Below are positions 60,080 to 64,000 of a DNA stretch of 64,000 nucleotides, in pieces. Every line of letters begins with the position of its first letter. The stretch's first letter is position 1. A program made the translations under genes and the position numbers. The stretch lies in contig NC_091675.1 of assembly GCF_042453785.1 (NCBI RefSeq), positions 2,306,501-2,370,500 of the forward strand, written 5' to 3'. The stretch is from Malus domestica. Taxonomy: Eukaryota > Streptophyta > Magnoliopsida > Rosales > Rosaceae. The notes below the pieces were generated by a model. That model worked only from the letters and a program-made list of their open reading frames with translations, made no database searches and had not been told where the DNA came from.

Positions 60080-61005
60080 GTTGGAGGATGGCAAGGACAA
60101 AGCAAGGGCAAGGCTCTTGTCCCTTTGCAAAGTAATTGTCTTTGTGCAACTCCACCCATTCGACAGTGATTACTATTCTTTTTTTTTTTTAAATGCCTTG
60201 TAAATGTGAACTTTGTAAGTTTGTTCTTTAAAAAATAAAATTTCATATTTAACTCCAATGATTTAATTTCAAATACAAGGCAAAGTATAGCTTTACAACA
60301 AGTATAATTAGTTAAAAATAAAAGGTTAATGAAGAAAGTGATTGGATATTTATATTTTTTTTTCTTTTTCCTATTTTTTTTTCTTTTTATTTTTAACCAT
60401 TATATTAATCCTGACCGTTTGATTTTTCTTATTATCAAATATGATGCATCACAATGTTCCATGTGGTATAATCGTAACTTTTTCACTTGTTTTTTACCGT
60501 TACATAAAAGTCCAACTATCCAGATCATCGGGTTGTTGGGTTCTTTAGCTGGAGAGATTTTCAGTATGACCGTCACACGAGGTGATACACTACGTGTCCC
60601 TATAGAAATGATGAGTTATGTGTGTTAAAAGGTTAATAACTTAAAAATTAAAATTTTCCACCACTTGCATAAAAACACGTGATATACCATCTGTATTTTC
60701 ATCACAACTAAAAACTTCTCTTTTAGCTGAAGCTGCCGCAGCGGGCCTAAGTTATCAGAAGTTGTTGGCCCACTCACCGAGACGCACGTGTATTACACGC
60801 GCCAGAAATAACTAATAGCAGAAAGTGGCTAGCAGAAGGCCGGGCTTGATTAGGGGCAGTTGGGCGGGCTTGTTGTGGCCCACGAATTGCCATCCTTCTT
60901 TTAACCCGCTGGAGGTGGTTTCTGAAGTTAAAGGGGAATTGAGAAGCCCTCGCCTTTGCCCTTGGCAATGGATGCAATTGCTCTTATAGGTGCAGCTGGC
61001 GGGAT
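60080..61005. mobile_element. Probable larger non-autonomous DNA transposon
   Basis: The left part GGATGGCAAGGACAAAGCAA and the inverse of the right part (GCATCCATTGCCAAGGGCAA) correspond over about 40 bp with changes. No transposase frame was seen in the 0.9 kb between. Borders are approximate. Confidence 0.35.
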
Positions 61006-62019
61006 CGATCGGAAATCAAACTGTCAAACCACTTTAAGTAGTGAAGACTTTTATCATTTTGTTTTGAACTTTATCATTTAACAAAACTTGGTTTTATAGT
61101 GAAATCTTAATTTTTTTATGGTATTAGAGCAAGGTGTTCGGTGTGCGAAGCTTAACACCCACATGTGTTTTATGTCACCCAATTTCTGTTGTCCACGTAT
61201 TAGAATTAAAAATTCATCACACATAATAAGACATGTTGAGAGTATCAATCTTACCTAAAAATTTAAAATAAAATAAAAAAAAACTTTACATGAGCTTAGC
61301 TTACAGACAATCTTCTTAACTATTAAATAAACTATCCATCAAATTGGTGTTAAAATGTATAGGGGAGCAAATCTTAGTAATTTTTAATTTAAGATTCGAA
61401 TGTGGGAAAATGATTTAGTAATAATAACATCGAACGGAGCAAATGATTAGTGCCAATAATGAATAAACTACTCAAAATACAATTGTAAATTAAAAGCAAC
61501 AATCCAACTACCATATAAGTTTATAAAATATCATTCAATAGCTAAACAAGGAAGAAAATTACTGATCTATCCGCTTGTCATACTTTAATTAATTTTTAGT
61601 TATAAATTCTCTGTTCTAAAGACAAATAACAAGTCCAGTGTTTATTTTCCTTTTAAATTAATGAGTTTGAAGTATTAATTTCAAAATTGTAAGGTTATAA
61701 AAGATTGAAGTGTAAAATGTCCAAAAACAATGGAAAATGAGCATATTATGGATAGTACAATGGTGATGTATGCGATTACTTGTAATTGGACGTGGACCAC
61801 AGCAAGGCAAAGCGATTTTTTCAAAGACTATATAGCGGATGCTAACTAAACTCCCTAACTCACGACCGCAAAACTAAACATAAATTCATGAAAAAATAGC
61901 GGTCCAAATGGAGTGAAATCAGAAAACGATAGAAGCGAAAATTCTGACCGAAATGATGAACAAAGTCAATAATACCGAACATACATAAGTTCAATAATTC
62001 ACCTGACTTGGCGTTGGTG
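61006..62019. other. AT-rich intergenic, nothing recognised
   Basis: Low-complexity, AT-rich DNA without a supported gene or repeat. Confidence 0.35.
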
Positions 62020-62109
62020 GTGGTCCTTAATTCAGAAATCGTAATCTCCATCTCTGCCTGTAGTTTCGTCCAGACTCCGTGCGCATTTTCTGAGCAAAAG
62101 AGGGGCCGC
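62020..62109 (-). other. Unknown exon-like segment, copy 2, with splice borders
   Basis: On the minus strand TTTTGCTCAG ends near 62,094, then about 77 bases encode NAHGVWTKLQAEMEITISEL and RTTTNAKS before a GTGAAT donor. The copy at 47.1 kb is similar. The parent gene is not recognised. The frame could also be chance within a repeat. Confidence 0.4.
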
Positions 62110-62292
62110 ATCATTCAGGGAACCGAATTTCACAATTTGCCATTGACTTATTCCATCACCCATATTTTTCTTCATATTCATTTCCATTTTTTCACTCGGT
62201 CGTCGGTTGCCTTTTAACTACGATTTCTTTTTTGTTAGACATTTTTAAATCTTATGGGGGCCCTTTGTTGATATAATCATGTAGGCTTATAT

Positions 62293-62487
62293 GAGAAGAG
62301 ATTCTCTCCGGATCTCTTCTACCAAAGTCATCGAATCAAGTGATCCAGACTTTTGAAATTTCATCCAACGGTAAAAATTATTATAACTTTTGAAGGATCA
62401 AAACAGGTAAGCCGTTTGATGAAATTTTAAAGGTTTGGATCACTTGATCCGATAACCTTGGTGGAAGAGATTTGGAGAGAATCTTCT
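62293..62487. mobile_element. Mutator-type MITE with perfect 9-bp target duplication
   Basis: The 195-bp element has inverted ends GAGAAGAGATTCTCTCC and GAGAAGATTCTCTCC that continue through AATCTCTTC(T/C)ACCAA and ATCAAGTGATCC. It is flanked by GGCTTATAT at 62284-62292 and again at 62488-62496. The 9-bp duplication identifies the Mutator superfamily. The perfect duplication implies a fairly recent insertion. Confidence 0.92.
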
Positions 62488-62496
62488 CGGCTTATA

Positions 62497-63079
62497 TAAC
62501 TTGGCATGCAGGGCCCAACATTGGGATAATTCAGGCTCAGTTTTGTACCCATTTTTTTCTCTCGTATAGAAATGGCCATTTACATACTTATGAAGCCGAA
62601 CATGTTTCCGATTTGAAACAATTCTCAACATCCTCACAAACCGCTTTAAGTGCATCAATAATGCTTTTGAAACCACGAGCTAATCTGGGGTTCCACCCGT
62701 TCACCCAAAAAAAATAATCTGGGTTCCACCCCAAAACGAGTATGAGTGACCCAATTGCTTCAAAATCTCAGATTTTTCAGAACTTTGATGCAGGACAACT
62801 CCTTAATTACATCCTCACCAAAATTACATAGAACTCATGTGATTAGAGGTAGGAAGATATGAGTTGGAAAAGCATGTTGATAATCACTGTCAGCTCTTAC
62901 GCCCCATGTTCTTAAATTATCCCCATAAGTGAAACTAACTGGATGGTCAGTATGCGAAGAGAGGTCTCCCTTATAGTTATAAGACCACAAGAAGATAGGC
63001 AGAGTGGAAGGACAATTGTGCTAGGTGTTAAGGATAGAAGTTAGTTGACCTAGGCGAGCCTCATAGTCTTGATAAACTT
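62497..63079. other. Intergenic, nothing recognised
   Basis: No gene or clear repeat structure. Confidence 0.35.
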
Positions 63080-63330
63080 TTAGGTTTAGCATAATCCACC
63101 ATCAGCACTACCGATATTTTTTCAACTTAACCACATATTATTAGGGGTTGAGTTGTATCACAAAATGCCTTGGGTGAGATAAGGGGTTGGCTTATAAGAA
63201 TGTGAGGACAAAATCCTCTATCGGTGAGAGACCAAACCATGCAAGAGCTTATAAGAATTTGGGTTACTCCCCATATTACCAATTGGTTTTATGGTGGATC
63301 TTCAACTTTCTTATTTATTAATTGCTTTAA
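63080..63330. repeat. LTR- or promoter-like repeat fragment
   Basis: GGGTTGGCTTATAAGAATGT and GAGCTTATAAGAATTTGGG are related internal repeats, with CGGTGAGAGACCAAACCATG between them and AATTGGTTTTATGGTGGATC after. This arrangement recalls plant LTR ends, but termini were not found. Confidence 0.35.
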
Positions 63331-63843
63331 GGGTAGTCCTTCTCCATGGCGTAAAATCTTATAATGATCCCTTATCGAACTCAACTAAGAAATCCATGTT
63401 AGAGACTCCTCTAGTAACCATCCCCGAATTCCATGGAGGTGTTATTGTAAAGAAGGAAAAGTTCCAAACCAACTTGTATGAAGGCACCATGACTATATAA
63501 TCGGCTTATGCCCTTGAGAGTATGTCACGGTTCGATTTCTTTTAGTGTAACTTGTCCAGGTAAAATTTAATGCATTATTTTAGGAGTGGGCTCCAACAAA
63601 AAGTTCCATGTAACTAAGGATAAATTACATAATTTATGTTATACCATGCATTTCCCTCTTAAGTTTCTGGTTAAAAAGAGACAAAATTAAACAAGGAATT
63701 ACATGAAGTGATTGATATTGCACATTAGATATTTTCTTTCTCGACGTCTGCCTAAAAATTAAGAGGCAAATTAACATATATTAACTCTAGTGTTTAATTA
63801 AGTAACACTTGATTAATTTTGAAGCTTAATTAGCTAGCTACGG
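63331..63843. other. Intergenic, probable 3' flank of the edge gene
   Basis: AT-rich, no frame supported. It would hold the 3' UTR of the minus-strand gene that begins beyond the window. Confidence 0.4.
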
Positions 63844-63999
63844 TTAAGTCATTTGAAGGTTGAGGCTATTGAGCAGCGTCCACTCGCCACTTGGCCTTCC
63901 AAGAGTGAACTCTAGATTAAGGTACATATCCGACGATGCCAAGGAGCTACAATCCAACGTCGGCCTCTCTTTCATGCTTTGAGCATACCCATGGCGGCG
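63844..63999 (-). CDS. C-terminus of probable GARP/MYB-related transcription factor (partial)
   Basis: The minus strand has an open frame entering from beyond the window and ending in TAA at 63844-63846. The last 51 residues include MKERPTLDCSSLASSDMYLN then LEFTLGRPSGEW and a short Leu/Asn-rich tail. L-E-F-T-L-G-R-P is a motif I associate with the C-terminus of plant GARP (MYB-SHAQKYF) regulators of the At1g14600/At2g38300 kind, which bind DNA through a single MYB-like helix-turn-helix located upstream of this part. The DNA-binding domain is outside the window, so the assignment rests on this motif alone. It could be another nuclear protein sharing the motif. Confidence 0.55.
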   Translation of the reverse strand, partial: RRHGYAQSMKERPTLDCSSLASSDMYLNLEFTLGRPSGEWTLLNSLNLQMT

Positions 64000-64000
64000 G

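Overview
The window is plant nuclear DNA, most likely from a Rosaceae genome of the apple/pear type. The evidence is two-exon plant P450 genes, AT-rich intergenic DNA, GT-AG introns, Helitrons ending in a GC hairpin plus CTRR, tRNA-derived SINEs, many MITEs and decayed Copia elements. The species call is an inference; nothing in the sequence proves it.

The host genes are a cluster of CYP82-type cytochrome P450s, all on the minus strand. There is a decayed copy at about 5.7-7.1 kb, and three copies with intact reading frames at 11.0-12.7 kb (528 aa), 37.8-40.1 kb (529 aa) and 57.7-59.4 kb (523 aa). Each intact copy has one phase-0 intron at the same place, just before the I-helix motif, which points to tandem duplication from one ancestor. 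At the far right edge (63.84 kb to the end) is the C-terminus of a probable GARP/MYB-related transcription factor, also on the minus strand.

Almost everything else is mobile DNA. Helitron A (1.05-3.82 kb) carries a fragment of the SMC5/6 subunit gene NSE4. A solo LTR with a perfect 5-bp target duplication follows it, then a four-copy 182-bp tandem array. From 13.5 to 37.6 kb about 24 kb is filled by three further Helitron-like elements: B (minus strand, asparaginyl-tRNA synthetase C-terminus), C (plus strand, first exon of a RAD6-type ubiquitin-conjugating enzyme and an LRR fragment) and D (plus strand, three spliceable exons of a BEACH-domain gene). A young LTR retrotransposon (26,184-30,078) is nested in D. 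It has perfect 5-bp target duplications and nearly identical LTRs. It encodes no gag or pol, and carries pieces of a RING-type E3 ligase gene and of cytosolic aspartyl-tRNA synthetase.

The right half (40-57 kb) holds two decayed Copia elements, several MITEs (two with Mutator-style 9-bp target duplications), SINEs (one inside a P450 intron), a probable degraded solo LTR, tandem duplications, and an inverted second copy of an 8.6-9.0 kb segment at 52.7-53.3 kb.

No prokaryote-style system, CRISPR array, operon or phage is present. The most interesting content is the dense gene-fragment capture by two unrelated transposon classes inside a P450 cluster, including two related class IIb aminoacyl-tRNA synthetase genes.
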